Assembly (NCBI GenBank): GCA_003278195.1
Contig: QCGE01000010.1
Location: 1-58,128, forward strand
Direction: 5' to 3'
DNA length: 58,128 nucleotides
From: Prochlorococcus sp. AG-363-P08
GTDB taxonomy: Bacteria; Cyanobacteriota; Cyanobacteriia; PCC-6307; Cyanobiaceae
The notes under the pieces were generated by a model. It was given only the letters and a program-made list of their open reading frames with translations, was not told where the DNA came from and did no database searches. Numbering within the stretch: position 1 is the first letter of the stretch; each line of letters opens with the position of its first letter. The translations under genes and the position numbers were made by a program. Positions 49,983-58,128 of this stretch are shown here, piece after piece.

Positions 49983-51082
49983 ATATAGTTTGCGCGAATC
50001 CCTTAAAGCAATTTCATAGGTATCAAGATGAAATTGAGACTGCAGTTATTAAGGTTTTAAGAAGTAAATGTTATATCTTAGGAACAGAGGTAAGATCCTT
50101 TGAAAATGAATTTGCTAACTATGTAGATTGTAGATATGGCATAGGGGTTGCCAATGGGACTGATGCTATAGAAATTGCCCTTAGATCCCTAAATATAGGA
50201 AAAGGAGATGAAGTGATAACAGTTTCCCACACCGCAGTTGCAACTATTGCTGCAATCGAGGCAACAGGCGCAACTCCTGTGCTGGTTGATATTGAAGAAG
50301 ATACTTTTACGCTAAATCCAACCCAAATAGAGTATGTAATATCCGAAAAGACAAAAGCTGTAGTAGCTGTCCATTTATATGGACAAGCTGCAAATATTAC
50401 TACTATCAAGGAAATTTGTGATAAAAGAAATATCCAATTAATTGAAGATTGTGCTCAAGCTCATGGAGGTTTATTTAATGGAAAAAAGCTAGGAAGTTTT
50501 GGTAAGTTAGGATGCTTTAGTTGTTATCCCACCAAAAATTTATCTGCGATCGGTGATGGAGGAATCATAACTACTAATGATTCTGAATTAGCCTCTAGAT
50601 GTAAAGAGATTAGAGAGTATGGGTGGAGGAAAAAATTTATCAGTGAAGTTAAAGGGAAAAACTCTCGTCTCGATGAGATTCAAGCAGCAATATTAAGAGT
50701 AAAGTTAAAATACTTAGATGAAGATAATTCCGAGAGACAGAAAATAGCTCTTATTTATGACAATCTATTGAAAGAAACATCTCTAAGGCTACCGTTCACA
50801 CAAAAAGGCAATGTACATGTATATCATCAATATGTAATCAGAACTAATGCCCAAAAAGATTTATTAGATTTCCTTCGTGAAAACAGTGTATTTGCAGGGA
50901 TACATTATCCAATGCCAATACATTTGCAGCCAGCGTATAAAAACAAAGTCAAAATTGCAAAAGATTTAAGTGTTACTGAGCAAGTTGCTAAGCAAATCAT
51001 CTCTTTACCAATATATCCTGGACTAACAATAGAGGAAATAGAGTTGGTTTCTCAATTGATCAAGCAATTCCATATATCTTGA
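49979..51082 (+). CDS. DegT/DnrJ/EryC1/StrS-family sugar aminotransferase
   Basis: 367-residue PLP enzyme. Substrate-loop GVANGTDAIEIALRS, LIEDCAQAHGG and the PLP lysine K186 in CYPTKNLSAIGDGG identify the family, which aminates keto-sugar nucleotides. GTG start at 49979 within the stop of the methyltransferase (GTGA overlap), so translated together. Together with the FdtA-like gene it suggests a 3-amino-3,6-dideoxyhexose (inference). Confidence 0.93.
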   Translation: MNIVCANPLKQFHRYQDEIETAVIKVLRSKCYILGTEVRSFENEFANYVDCRYGIGVANGTDAIEIALRSLNIGKGDEVITVSHTAVATIAAIEATGATPVLVDIEEDTFTLNPTQIEYVISEKTKAVVAVHLYGQAANITTIKEICDKRNIQLIEDCAQAHGGLFNGKKLGSFGKLGCFSCYPTKNLSAIGDGGIITTNDSELASRCKEIREYGWRKKFISEVKGKNSRLDEIQAAILRVKLKYLDEDNSERQKIALIYDNLLKETSLRLPFTQKGNVHVYHQYVIRTNAQKDLLDFLRENSVFAGIHYPMPIHLQPAYKNKVKIAKDLSVTEQVAKQIISLPIYPGLTIEEIELVSQLIKQFHIS

Positions 51083-51186
51083 GAAATAGTGCCGGAGTAA
51101 CCTTAAACCGATTATATTAAAAAACTTAAATAGTGTCTTTAGAAGAAAGTGTATGCTGTATACATAGAACTTGACCCTATTAAACC

Positions 51187-51717
51187 ATGAAAACAATTGA
51201 ATGTAGCTTGGAGGGAATCATAATTCTGGAACCAAATAAATATAATGATTCACGGGGATTTTTTCAAGAATGCTTTCAAAAGGAAAGATATACTCAGCAT
51301 GGGATCAAAGAAGAATTTGTACAAGACAATCATTCGCGATCATATAAAAATGTTTTACGAGGAATGCACTTTACAAAAAAAAGAAATCAAGCACAATTAC
51401 TTACTGTCATTCGAGGAAAGATTTATGATGTTGTTGTTGATATAAGAAAGGAGTCAAAAACATTTGGACAATGGTTTGGTGTGGAATTGAGCGAAGATGG
51501 CCCCACACAAATATATATGCCATTTGGATTTGCGCATGGTTTCTGTGTGCTATCTGAAGTGGCTGACTTACATTACAAAGTCAGTGAAAAATATGATTCC
51601 CAGGATGATCATGGAATCAATTGGGCTGATCCAGATTTACAAATTAAATGGCCTATTGAAAATCCTATAATTTCTGAAAAAGATTCGAAGCACAGACCAC
51701 TAAAGGAACTTATATAG
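51187..51717 (+). CDS. RfbC-like dTDP-4-dehydro-6-deoxyhexose 3,5-epimerase
   Basis: 176 residues, cupin fold. Catalytic His61 in RGMHF (RGLHYQ in RfbC) and the SEKYDSQDDHGINWADP segment place it in the family; DSRGFFQECF is the usual N-terminal block. Product could be a 3- or 5-epimer, including TylM3/NovW-like 3-epimers that feed C-methyl sugars. 104 bases separate it from the aminotransferase. Confidence 0.92.
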   Translation: MKTIECSLEGIIILEPNKYNDSRGFFQECFQKERYTQHGIKEEFVQDNHSRSYKNVLRGMHFTKKRNQAQLLTVIRGKIYDVVVDIRKESKTFGQWFGVELSEDGPTQIYMPFGFAHGFCVLSEVADLHYKVSEKYDSQDDHGINWADPDLQIKWPIENPIISEKDSKHRPLKELI

Positions 51718-51848
51718 TATAAATAAACTAGTTTTCAAAGCCATCAAGGATAATCAATTAAAACTAGCGCTTTGCTTCAAATTAGCAGTTCATGCACAAT
51801 TCGGGTTAGCAATTAAAATAACAGCATAATGAATTTTTGAGGAGAAAA

Positions 51849-52814
51849 GTGAGTGCATGTCAATTTTTTGAAGATAAAAATATTCTTATCACAGGAGCTT
51901 CTGGATATCTAGGCAATGCAATTGTTGGAAAATTATCCAATATATCTAAAAAGATTATTAGATTATCAAGTCGTAAGCTCCCTAAAAAGAAAGGTTGTAT
52001 TGATGTCATGGCTGACATAAGTCGAGCTGAATCCTGGAAAGAAAATCTACTAGATGTAGATATAGTTGTGCATCTAGCTGCACAAACAAGTTTCTACAAG
52101 GCTGAACAAGATCCTGCTTACGATCGCATCTCAAACTTTCTGCCTATGTGTCATTTGCTTGATGCCTGTCAGGACTTTGACAAAGATCCATTCATCATTT
52201 TCGCAGGTTCTGCAACAGAAATAGGCATTCCTGATGCCTATCCAGTCAAGGAAAGTCACCCTGAAAGACCAATTACATTTTATGATTTACATAAACTTCT
52301 CTCGGAAAAGTTACTTGAAGGTTTTGTAAGACAAGGAAAAGCAAAAGGAACAACTCTGCGGCTCGCAAATCTATATGGCCCAGGCCCAGAATCTAGTACA
52401 CCTGATAGAGGTATTTTAAATCAAATGATAAGCCGTGCTATTAAAGGAGAAAAAATCACCGTTTATGGCGATGGAAAAGCTATACGTGACTATATCTATA
52501 TTGATGATGTCGTTGAGGCATTCCTGACTGCAGGAAGAATGATGAATCAAGTAAATGGAAAACATTATCTGATTGGCTCTGGCCAGGGTGTTAGTCTTGT
52601 GGAAGCTTTTAATATGGTTGCTAGAAAAGCAGAGGAAATGACGGGAAACGTAGTTGAAGTTGTAAGTATTGATGAACCAAAGGGCTTGTTAGCTATTGAA
52701 AAAAGATCTTTTATTGCCGATTATTCAGAATTTGAAAAAGATACGGGATGGAGGCCATTCAAGAAAATCGACAATGGAATAGAAGATACAATTCATTCTT
52801 TTCTTGAAAGATAA
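51849..52814 (+). CDS. NAD-dependent sugar epimerase/dehydratase (extended SDR), no. 1
   Basis: About 321 residues from the GTG at 51849, chosen because AGGAG lies upstream; a TTG at 51837 would add four residues. Rossmann motif ITGASGYLGNAI near 13-24, catalytic YxxxK as YDLHK near 150, and LANLYGPGP, VYGDGKAIRDYIYIDD typical of sugar-nucleotide SDRs. Reaction not predictable; reductase, epimerase or dehydratase all possible. Confidence 0.88.
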   Translation: MSACQFFEDKNILITGASGYLGNAIVGKLSNISKKIIRLSSRKLPKKKGCIDVMADISRAESWKENLLDVDIVVHLAAQTSFYKAEQDPAYDRISNFLPMCHLLDACQDFDKDPFIIFAGSATEIGIPDAYPVKESHPERPITFYDLHKLLSEKLLEGFVRQGKAKGTTLRLANLYGPGPESSTPDRGILNQMISRAIKGEKITVYGDGKAIRDYIYIDDVVEAFLTAGRMMNQVNGKHYLIGSGQGVSLVEAFNMVARKAEEMTGNVVEVVSIDEPKGLLAIEKRSFIADYSEFEKDTGWRPFKKIDNGIEDTIHSFLER

Positions 52815-52876
52815 AAAACCATGTCAAGATTGAAATACTCATATTTAATACATTCATTAATAGGGAGGTACTTTTA

Positions 52877-53299
52877 GTGAAAAGTTTTCAAGATATATCG
52901 TCAGTAAAAATACAAGAAATAAATAATATAAGCGCATCTAGCGGGTCTTTAGCATTTCTAGAGAGCCATAATGACGTACCTTTTGCAATTGAAAGAGTAT
53001 TTTATATATATAATATTAAAAGTAATCAAACCCGAGGAAACCACGCTCATATAGATTGCGACCAGTTCTTAATTTGCCTCAATGGAACCATAGAAGTGAC
53101 GTGTGATGATGGCGAGCAGAAAAATTATTTTATACTTGACAAACCTACATCTGGCCTATATATACCATCAACAATCTGGAGTCGACAAAAATATATTGTT
53201 GACAACAGTATCCTTATGGTCCTTACAGATAGAAAATACGAAGAGAATGACTATATTAGGGATTATGAAGAATTCCTAGACTTTCGAAAGAAGCAATGA
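52877..53299 (+). CDS. FdtA/QdtA-like sugar 3,4-ketoisomerase
   Basis: 140-residue cupin. RGNHAH (53-58) is the conserved active-site motif of TDP-4-oxo-6-deoxyhexose 3,4-ketoisomerases, and the segment LICLNGTIEVTCDDG fits the family core. These enzymes move the keto group to C3 so a DegT enzyme can aminate there. GTG start with GGGAGG nine bases upstream. Ends ATGA-overlapped with the next gene. Confidence 0.9.
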   Translation: MKSFQDISSVKIQEINNISASSGSLAFLESHNDVPFAIERVFYIYNIKSNQTRGNHAHIDCDQFLICLNGTIEVTCDDGEQKNYFILDKPTSGLYIPSTIWSRQKYIVDNSILMVLTDRKYEENDYIRDYEEFLDFRKKQ

Positions 53300-54222
53300 A
53301 GAAGTTTGTTGTAACAGGTGCATTAGGCCATATTGGCTCACGGTTAATTAGAGAACTTGCGAATTGGTTCCCGGGATCTGAGATTATCATGATTGATAAT
53401 ATGTCCGCCCAGAGGTATTGCTCACTATTCAATCTTCCAAAAACTTCTAAATACCTCTTTATAGAAGCTGATGTGAGCAAAATTAACCTAGCAGAAATAA
53501 TTGATGGAGCAAATGCTGTATTTCATTTAGCTGCGATCACAAATGCTGCTGGAAGTTTTGAAATTGCCTCCGAAATCGAAGAAAATAATTACATATGTAC
53601 AAAAAAGGTTGCTAAGAATTGCTTGGAAAAGAAAACTCCTCTCATCTATTTATCATCAACAAGCGTGTATGGTACATCAGAAAAAAGTATTGACGAAAAC
53701 TGCACTTCTGAAGAATTAAAACCTCAAAGTCCATATGCTGAAACAAAATTAAAAGAAGAAAAACTAATCCAAGATCTAAATTCTAAAGGGTTAGATTCCA
53801 TTTTACTTAGATTTGGAACTATTTTTGGAAAGTCGCCCGGCATGAGATTTCATACAGCTGTCAATAAGTTTTGTTGGCAGGCAAGTATAGGACAGCCATT
53901 ATCAGTATGGAAAACAGCTTATCATCAGCTAAGGCCATATCTGGACCTTACAGATGCAATGGGTGCATTCAAAATAATTCTTGAAGAATCAATTTTTGAT
54001 GGTGAAATTTACAATGTACTTACTGGGAATTATTCTGTCGAAAGAATAACTCAAGAAATCACAAAAGTCATTCCTGATGTAAAAATAGAATTTGTAGATT
54101 CGAAAATCATGAATCAACTTTCATACGAAGTGCTAGATATAAAGTTCAAACAAAAAGGCTTTGATGTAAATGGTGATATATCAAAAGGTATAAAAGAAAC
54201 ACTTGATCTACTTACGCTATGA
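53296..54222 (+). CDS. NAD-dependent sugar epimerase/dehydratase (extended SDR), no. 2
   Basis: 308 residues. N-terminal VVTGALGHIGSRLIREL Rossmann motif, STSVYGT and YxxxK in SPYAETKLKEEK. Only modest similarity by eye to the other SDR of the island. Translationally coupled to the ketoisomerase by ATGA overlap, so these two probably act in one pathway step order. Exact reaction unknown. Confidence 0.88.
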   Translation: MKKFVVTGALGHIGSRLIRELANWFPGSEIIMIDNMSAQRYCSLFNLPKTSKYLFIEADVSKINLAEIIDGANAVFHLAAITNAAGSFEIASEIEENNYICTKKVAKNCLEKKTPLIYLSSTSVYGTSEKSIDENCTSEELKPQSPYAETKLKEEKLIQDLNSKGLDSILLRFGTIFGKSPGMRFHTAVNKFCWQASIGQPLSVWKTAYHQLRPYLDLTDAMGAFKIILEESIFDGEIYNVLTGNYSVERITQEITKVIPDVKIEFVDSKIMNQLSYEVLDIKFKQKGFDVNGDISKGIKETLDLLTL

Positions 54223-54281
54223 AGCTATTCACTCTCCGGAAAGCAATCGAAAAATGATTGTGTAATTTGGTAGTAAATTAA

Positions 54282-55280
54282 ATGAATTCAAATATGCCTC
54301 ATGAATTTGAGTATCAGTTCACATTATTTACTGCAACATATAACCGTGCCCATACCCTACCGAGGGTTTTCGAAAGTTTATGCTCACAAACATATAAAAA
54401 TTTTGAATGGATTATTGGAGATGATGGCTCAGAAGATAACACTCAGGATCTAATCGAAGAATGGCAAGAAATCGCCGATTTTTCCATAAAATATTTTCGG
54501 ATTGAACATTCAGGAAAACATTTTGTCTTTAATCAAGGTGTCAAAATAGCAAAAGGAGAATTTTTTGCAGAAATAGATTCAGATGATGCATTAAAGCCAG
54601 AAGCACTTGAAATAGCATATGAGCATTGGAATGAAATACCGACTAGTAGAAAAGGACAATATTTTGCAATATGCTTTGCATGTGAAACTGAAAAGGGCGA
54701 AAGAGTTGGAAAACCCTTTAACACATCTCCTATAGATATTGATTACAGAAAATTTAACTACTCCAAAAAATATAGAAGTGAGAAATGGAGATGTTTTCAA
54801 ACAAATATTCTTACAAAATTCCCCTTTGAAGAAAGTGAAGTTCTCAAAGATACCCTAATACCAGAATCCATAGTATTCTGCGAAATCGCAAAAACGCATA
54901 AAGCAAGATTTTCAAATAAGATACTAAGAATCTACTATCAAGATGTCCCCTCACTCTGTAGAAGACCAGTTCATCCAATGATAAATCTTGAAGGGTTAAA
55001 TTTAGCTAGGTTATATACGATAAATAACGACTTGGAATTTCTTATATATAAACCATTAGAACTAATTAAAAGAGTCATAAACTATGCAAGATTTTCTTTC
55101 CATCTAAAAATAACTTTACCTAAGCAAATTAACTCTCTTAAAACAAATATTGGAAAGATACTATGGATAAGCCTGCTTCCAGTGGCAACTAGTAGATATT
55201 TATTTGATCTTTTAATAAACAATACGCCAAATGAGGCGAGAAAAGCTAAGCAAAGGTTAGAAAAGGCAAAAAGATATTAA
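54282..55280 (+). CDS. GT2-family glycosyltransferase
   Basis: 332 residues. N-terminal GT-A fold: FTATYNRAHTLPRVFESL, WIIGDDGSEDNT and the metal-binding EIDSDDALKP. C-terminal 100 residues contain basic and hydrophobic stretches that could touch the membrane. Likely transfers the sugar made by this cluster onto a lipid-linked or surface glycan. The most AT-rich gene of the window by eye, pointing to transfer. Confidence 0.9.
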   Translation: MNSNMPHEFEYQFTLFTATYNRAHTLPRVFESLCSQTYKNFEWIIGDDGSEDNTQDLIEEWQEIADFSIKYFRIEHSGKHFVFNQGVKIAKGEFFAEIDSDDALKPEALEIAYEHWNEIPTSRKGQYFAICFACETEKGERVGKPFNTSPIDIDYRKFNYSKKYRSEKWRCFQTNILTKFPFEESEVLKDTLIPESIVFCEIAKTHKARFSNKILRIYYQDVPSLCRRPVHPMINLEGLNLARLYTINNDLEFLIYKPLELIKRVINYARFSFHLKITLPKQINSLKTNIGKILWISLLPVATSRYLFDLLINNTPNEARKAKQRLEKAKRY

Positions 55281-55305
55281 TTAGAATCGTTAAAGAAAAG
55301 CTGAA

Positions 55306-55569
55306 TCAGCCAAACCCAAATAAAGCACGAGTTACTGGCTCACCAGAGAAAACTAGCTCCGTTATAATAAGCATTAAAAAACCAAACATAGCCAATCTAC
55401 CGTTAACCAATTCAGCATTTTCAGAGAAGCCAAATACATTCTCTACTTCATCTCCATAGTTATCAATCCACTTTGGGGGTGTTTCCAATTTAGTTTTATC
55501 TGAATGAACATCATTCAATTGAGGGTCTTGAAAGTCCTCAGTTAATTTGGAGTCACTTGAGTCTCCCAT
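55306..55569 (-). CDS. hli: High-light-inducible protein (HLIP / one-helix LHC-like)
   Basis: 87 residues from the ATG at 55569 (TTG at 55590 is less likely). The chlorophyll-binding helix carries ENAELVNGRLAMFGF (50-64), the ExxNGRxAM motif of the HLIP family. The N-terminal 45 residues are longer and acidic compared with short HLIPs. Thylakoid-membrane photoprotective pigment binding (family knowledge). It is transcribed against the sugar cluster and ends 26 bases from it. Confidence 0.95.
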   Translation of the reverse strand: MGDSSDSKLTEDFQDPQLNDVHSDKTKLETPPKWIDNYGDEVENVFGFSENAELVNGRLAMFGFLMLIITELVFSGEPVTRALFGFG

Positions 55570-55673
55570 AAGTTCGTAGCTCAGAAACAATGGTATATTT
55601 AAAAATATATTAACTCATGAACTAGAAATCTTCATAGTAAAAAGAAACAGTCTTCTCTAAACAAATCAAGCAT

Positions 55674-56519
55674 ATGAAACTCTGGAAATCACATGAATTG
55701 CCTCAACTACCAGAATTAAAGCTCGCTGTAATCGGTCATGTAGAATGGGTATCATTTCTGGCAGTTGATGAATTGCCAAAAGCCGGGTTAATAGGGCGTG
55801 CTAACAAATATTTTGAAGAGCCTGCTGGTGGGGCTGCAGTTGTAGCTGTTCAGCTAGCAAGAATAACCAAACAACCGGTTCACTTAATTACCTCGCTAGG
55901 CAAAGATTACTATGGAAATAAATCACTATCAAGACTGAAAGATCTAGGATTAACTTTAAGTATTGCCTGGCGAAATGAAGCAACAAGAAGAGCCATAAGT
56001 ATTGTCGATAAACAAGGAGAAAGATCAATAACAGTTATTGGAAAACGACTGCAGCCTCATGCCTCTGATGAACTTCCTTGGGAGGAATTGACTAATTATG
56101 ATGGTGTTTTTGTAACAGCTGTTGATGCTGAAGGCTTGAGAAAATGCCGAGCAGTCCCATTAGTAGCAGCAACACCTAGGATAGGAATAAAAACCATACA
56201 AGAATCAAATATTAGTTTAGATGCACTTATAGGGAGTGGCTTAGATCCAGACGAAAAAGCACCTGAACACCTATTCAAAATTCCACCTAAACTCAAGATT
56301 GCAACCGAAGGTTCTTTGGGTGGTGATGCAGGTCAATTAGGTCGCTATAAAGCATACAAGTTAAACTCGAAACCCATAGATGCATATGGATGTGGTGATA
56401 GTTTTGCAGCAGGTGTAACTGCAGGATTAGCTGCGGGCTGGGAACCTGAAAAAGCAATCAGTTTAGGATCATTTTGGGGGGCTAAATGTTGCACTCATTT
56501 TGGACCTTATGAGAAATAA
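55674..56519 (+). CDS. PfkB-family carbohydrate kinase
   Basis: 281 residues. Substrate-side EEPAGGAAVVAVQL and the phosphate-binding DAYGCGDSFAAGVTAG (catalytic Asp in GCGD, usually GAGD) mark the ribokinase/PfkB fold. A little shorter than most members. Substrate cannot be inferred. Divergent from the HLIP gene. Confidence 0.9.
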   Translation: MKLWKSHELPQLPELKLAVIGHVEWVSFLAVDELPKAGLIGRANKYFEEPAGGAAVVAVQLARITKQPVHLITSLGKDYYGNKSLSRLKDLGLTLSIAWRNEATRRAISIVDKQGERSITVIGKRLQPHASDELPWEELTNYDGVFVTAVDAEGLRKCRAVPLVAATPRIGIKTIQESNISLDALIGSGLDPDEKAPEHLFKIPPKLKIATEGSLGGDAGQLGRYKAYKLNSKPIDAYGCGDSFAAGVTAGLAAGWEPEKAISLGSFWGAKCCTHFGPYEK

Positions 56520-56683
56520 TTATTATGATAATTATTTTTTTTTCTCATTGATGATTTCCTCGACTTCTTTATCATTCTTTTTGACTTTTTATAAGCATTT
56601 AGTTTTTCAAATTGATTGAAGCGAAATCCCACTATAGAAATCAAAATGACGAAACAAAAGATTAAAAAATAAATATTAGCCAA
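56507..56683 (-). CDS. Candidate 58-residue small membrane protein
   Basis: TTG-started minus-strand frame: LANIYFLIFCFVILISIVGF (one hydrophobic helix), then a strongly basic tail with many Lys and Arg, ending just inside the pfkB 3' end. Convergent with pfkB. The helix-plus-basic-tail pattern is what small membrane proteins look like, but there is no good SD and the region is AT-rich. The 262-base gap holds nothing else I can support. Confidence 0.3.
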   Translation of the reverse strand: MANIYFLIFCFVILISIVGFRFNQFEKLNAYKKSKRMIKKSRKSSMRKKNNYHNNYFS

Positions 56684-56781
56684 AAATTTTAAATTAAATC
56701 TTCTATGATTTTGACAAGGAATAATTATAAAGCAAGTTAATGATTAAAAATTTAAGGACTAGTCAGAATGTATAAGCCGAT

Positions 56782-57129
56782 CTAATTCTTCAAAGAACTT
56801 CTAAAGCCACTGCCACAAGAAGAACTTTCATAACCATCTGGTGCATTAATAAGAAAGCCACCACCACTAAGATCTCCGTAATAACTTAAACACAATCCTT
56901 TTAGCAAGCCGATCTGGTTAGAAGGCGCAAAAATAGTGACACCATCGGCCCTTGCTATTGGAATACCAGCACAGTCACCAGGGCGAAGTCGAATATATAA
57001 CCAGCCTGAAGCACAACTATCCTCAACCAAGTCAATATGCATAAGACCTGGCGTACCCGCAAAAGAAGCTTGTCTGATCAACTCAGCCACAGCATTTGGG
57101 GTGACAGTAAGAGCTTGCCCCCGTTGCAT
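56782..57129 (-). CDS. HesB/IscA-like protein lacking the last cysteine
   Basis: 115 residues of the A-type iron-sulfur carrier fold. Candidate ligands are C39 in EDSCASG and C105 in SSSCGSGF; the usual CGCG pair is CGSG here, so the third ligand is a serine. Extra cysteines C53 and C80 exist. It may carry clusters differently or have another role. ATG at 57129. Confidence 0.82.
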   Translation of the reverse strand: MQRGQALTVTPNAVAELIRQASFAGTPGLMHIDLVEDSCASGWLYIRLRPGDCAGIPIARADGVTIFAPSNQIGLLKGLCLSYYGDLSGGGFLINAPDGYESSSCGSGFRSSLKN

Positions 57130-57224
57130 AGTTCTAACAGAATAATGATTTAAATAATAAGCAATTAGACGCTACAGAGACCTTTTGGCCTTCTGGCGCA
57201 GAAAATGCTTAAGCACTAGAACCT

Positions 57225-57238
57225 ATTCATTAGATGAA

Positions 57239-57239
<1 letters not shown>
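57225..57239 (-). terminator. Hairpin abutting the tRNA-Val 3' end
   Basis: ATTCAT and ATGAAT around a 3-base loop, overlapping the discriminator base of the tRNA (57239). Downstream, a TGCTTAAGCA palindrome followed by TTTT may end transcription. Could be a terminator or a 3'-processing structure. Confidence 0.4.
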
Positions 57240-57310
<71 letters not shown>

Positions 57311-57365
57311 ATTTACACAATTCTGCACTACCGAATACCCAAAGGACTATTTCTGGGCTCTCGTA

Positions 57366-57857
57366 ATGACTTCTGGTAATAATCATGACAAAGCCACAAA
57401 ACTCTTATGTTTGCCATTTGGGCTTTGTATATCCCTTTTCCTTGGCATAGAAAATGGGCTGATAGGTCTGATTTCCTTTCTTGTAGGTGGACTATGGCTT
57501 TCACCTGACCTTGATACCAAATCAAATGCTTCTAAACGGTGGGGAATTTTAAGTTTGTTATGGATGCCGTATAGAAAGCTAATACCGCATAGATCACTGT
57601 TCTCACATGGTCCTTTAATAGGCACATCAATACGACTGTTCTACATAGGTTCAATTGGCTTTCTTGGGCTCTCCATCCTTCATCCTTTAGGACTACCAAC
57701 CCCTTCAGATGGAATAAAAATATTATTTACAAACTTTTCAGCTCACAAAGCTATTTTCTCAATGATAATTTTTGGGCTAGAAGCAAGCACATGGCTTCAT
57801 CTCATACAAGATGGAGACCCTCTCCCTAGTGAATTATTTAAAAAAAGCAATCACTAA
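57366..57857 (+). CDS. DUF2227 putative metal-binding membrane protein
   Basis: 163 residues. WLSPDLDTKSNASKRWG, LLWMPYRKLIPHRSLFSHGP and WLHLIQDGDPLP are the conserved His/Asp blocks of DUF2227 proteins, with hydrophobic segments at about 15-40, 85-108 and 125-140. The motifs recall membrane metal-dependent hydrolases, but no activity is established. ATG at 57366; divergent from the tRNA. Next gene starts 26 bases on. Confidence 0.85.
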   Translation: MTSGNNHDKATKLLCLPFGLCISLFLGIENGLIGLISFLVGGLWLSPDLDTKSNASKRWGILSLLWMPYRKLIPHRSLFSHGPLIGTSIRLFYIGSIGFLGLSILHPLGLPTPSDGIKILFTNFSAHKAIFSMIIFGLEASTWLHLIQDGDPLPSELFKKSNH

Positions 57858-57883
57858 GCAACTCCTATCTAAAGGCATCTGAA

Positions 57884-58128
57884 ATGAACAGTTGGGACAA
57901 ACAAAATCAGACTGACAATATGTCGAAGCTGGAAAAAGTAGTTGCAACATTGAGAGACCCAGAAATTGGCTGTCCCTGGGATTTAGAGCAAACTCATCAT
58001 TCTCTAATACCTTATCTCCTTGAAGAAGCATATGAAGTTGTAGATGCAATAAAAAATGGGAATAGTGCTGATCTTGCTGAAGAACTAGGTGATTTGTTAT
58101 TACAAATCCTATTACATGCCCAAATCGC
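57884..58128 (+). CDS. mazG: MazG nucleoside triphosphate pyrophosphohydrolase, cut by window end
   Basis: The first 81 codons: LRDPEIGCPWDLEQTHHSL, LLEEAYEVVDAI and LAEELGDLLLQI, i.e. the EExxE/ExxD magnesium-binding pattern of MazG. Removes aberrant NTPs and influences (p)ppGpp levels. ATG at 57884; the 3' part is outside the window. Follows the DUF2227 gene on the same strand. Confidence 0.95.
   Translation, partial: MNSWDKQNQTDNMSKLEKVVATLRDPEIGCPWDLEQTHHSLIPYLLEEAYEVVDAIKNGNSADLAEELGDLLLQILLHAQI

Noticed and set aside
51729-51769. Inverted repeat CTAGTTTT / AAAACTAG before the first SDR gene
   Set aside because: Eight-base arms with a 25-base AT-rich loop in AT-rich DNA; not convincing as a terminator or operator.

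Overview
The window reads as a single contig from a marine picocyanobacterium, most like Prochlorococcus (inference). The base composition is AT-rich by eye, intergenic gaps are short, and many small conserved-looking cyanobacterial proteins occur. The gene content is that of an oxygenic phototroph: a high-light-inducible (HLIP) protein, C-type flavodiiron proteins Flv1 and Flv3, acyl-lipid desaturases, a chorismate-lyase-like protein and the glycine cleavage enzymes GcvH and GcvP. There is no insertion sequence, integrase, CRISPR array or rRNA; the only structural RNA I can support is tRNA-Val(UAC) near the right end. Both ends cut a gene: an ABC1/UbiB-family kinase at the left and mazG at the right.

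Layout. 0-4.2 kb: truncated ABC1 gene followed upstream by small uncharacterised proteins. 4.2-7.6 kb: valS and a VTT/TVP38-type membrane protein. 7.8-16.5 kb: ligA, an sprT-like metalloprotease, a chorismate-lyase-like gene, mnmG, dnaB and rplI. 16.5-19.2 kb: two paralogous delta-9-type desaturases flanking a gene with an HTH-like N-terminus. 19.3-24.0 kb: a PLP enzyme, gcvH and gcvP. 24.1-24.9 kb: very small genes around a perfect palindrome. 24.9-29.1 kb: flv3-flv1-FMN reductase operon. 29.2-32.2 kb: tripartite TRAP transporter (dctP-dctQ-dctM), by sequence type probably for 2-oxoacids or related carboxylates. 32.4-37.1 kb: a compact set of genes encoding a 29-residue putative membrane peptide, a SNF2 helicase, a SWIM zinc-finger protein and a MEKHLA (PAS-like) protein. 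37.2-47.2 kb: core genes alaS, speA, ndk, thiO, gatB, coaE, argJ. 47.3-55.3 kb: a more AT-rich accessory island with lhgO and seven sugar-modification genes (C-methyltransferase, DegT aminotransferase, RfbC-like epimerase, two SDR sugar enzymes, FdtA-like ketoisomerase, GT2 glycosyltransferase). 55.3-58.1 kb: HLIP, PfkB kinase, HesB/IscA-like protein, tRNA-Val, DUF2227 protein, mazG.

How genes work together. flv3-flv1 should send excess photosynthetic electrons to oxygen, with a flavin reductase co-transcribed. The TRAP operon and lhgO both point to organic-acid handling. The island probably makes and transfers one unusual amino- or C-methylated deoxysugar for the cell surface; the nucleotide-sugar starter enzymes (rmlA/rmlB type) are not in the window. 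The least explained units are the SNF2-SWIM-MEKHLA module with its tiny hydrophobic leader gene, the methyltransferase that has lost three of four zinc cysteines, and the HTH-like gene wedged between two desaturases. Function assignments rest on motif recognition without database searches.
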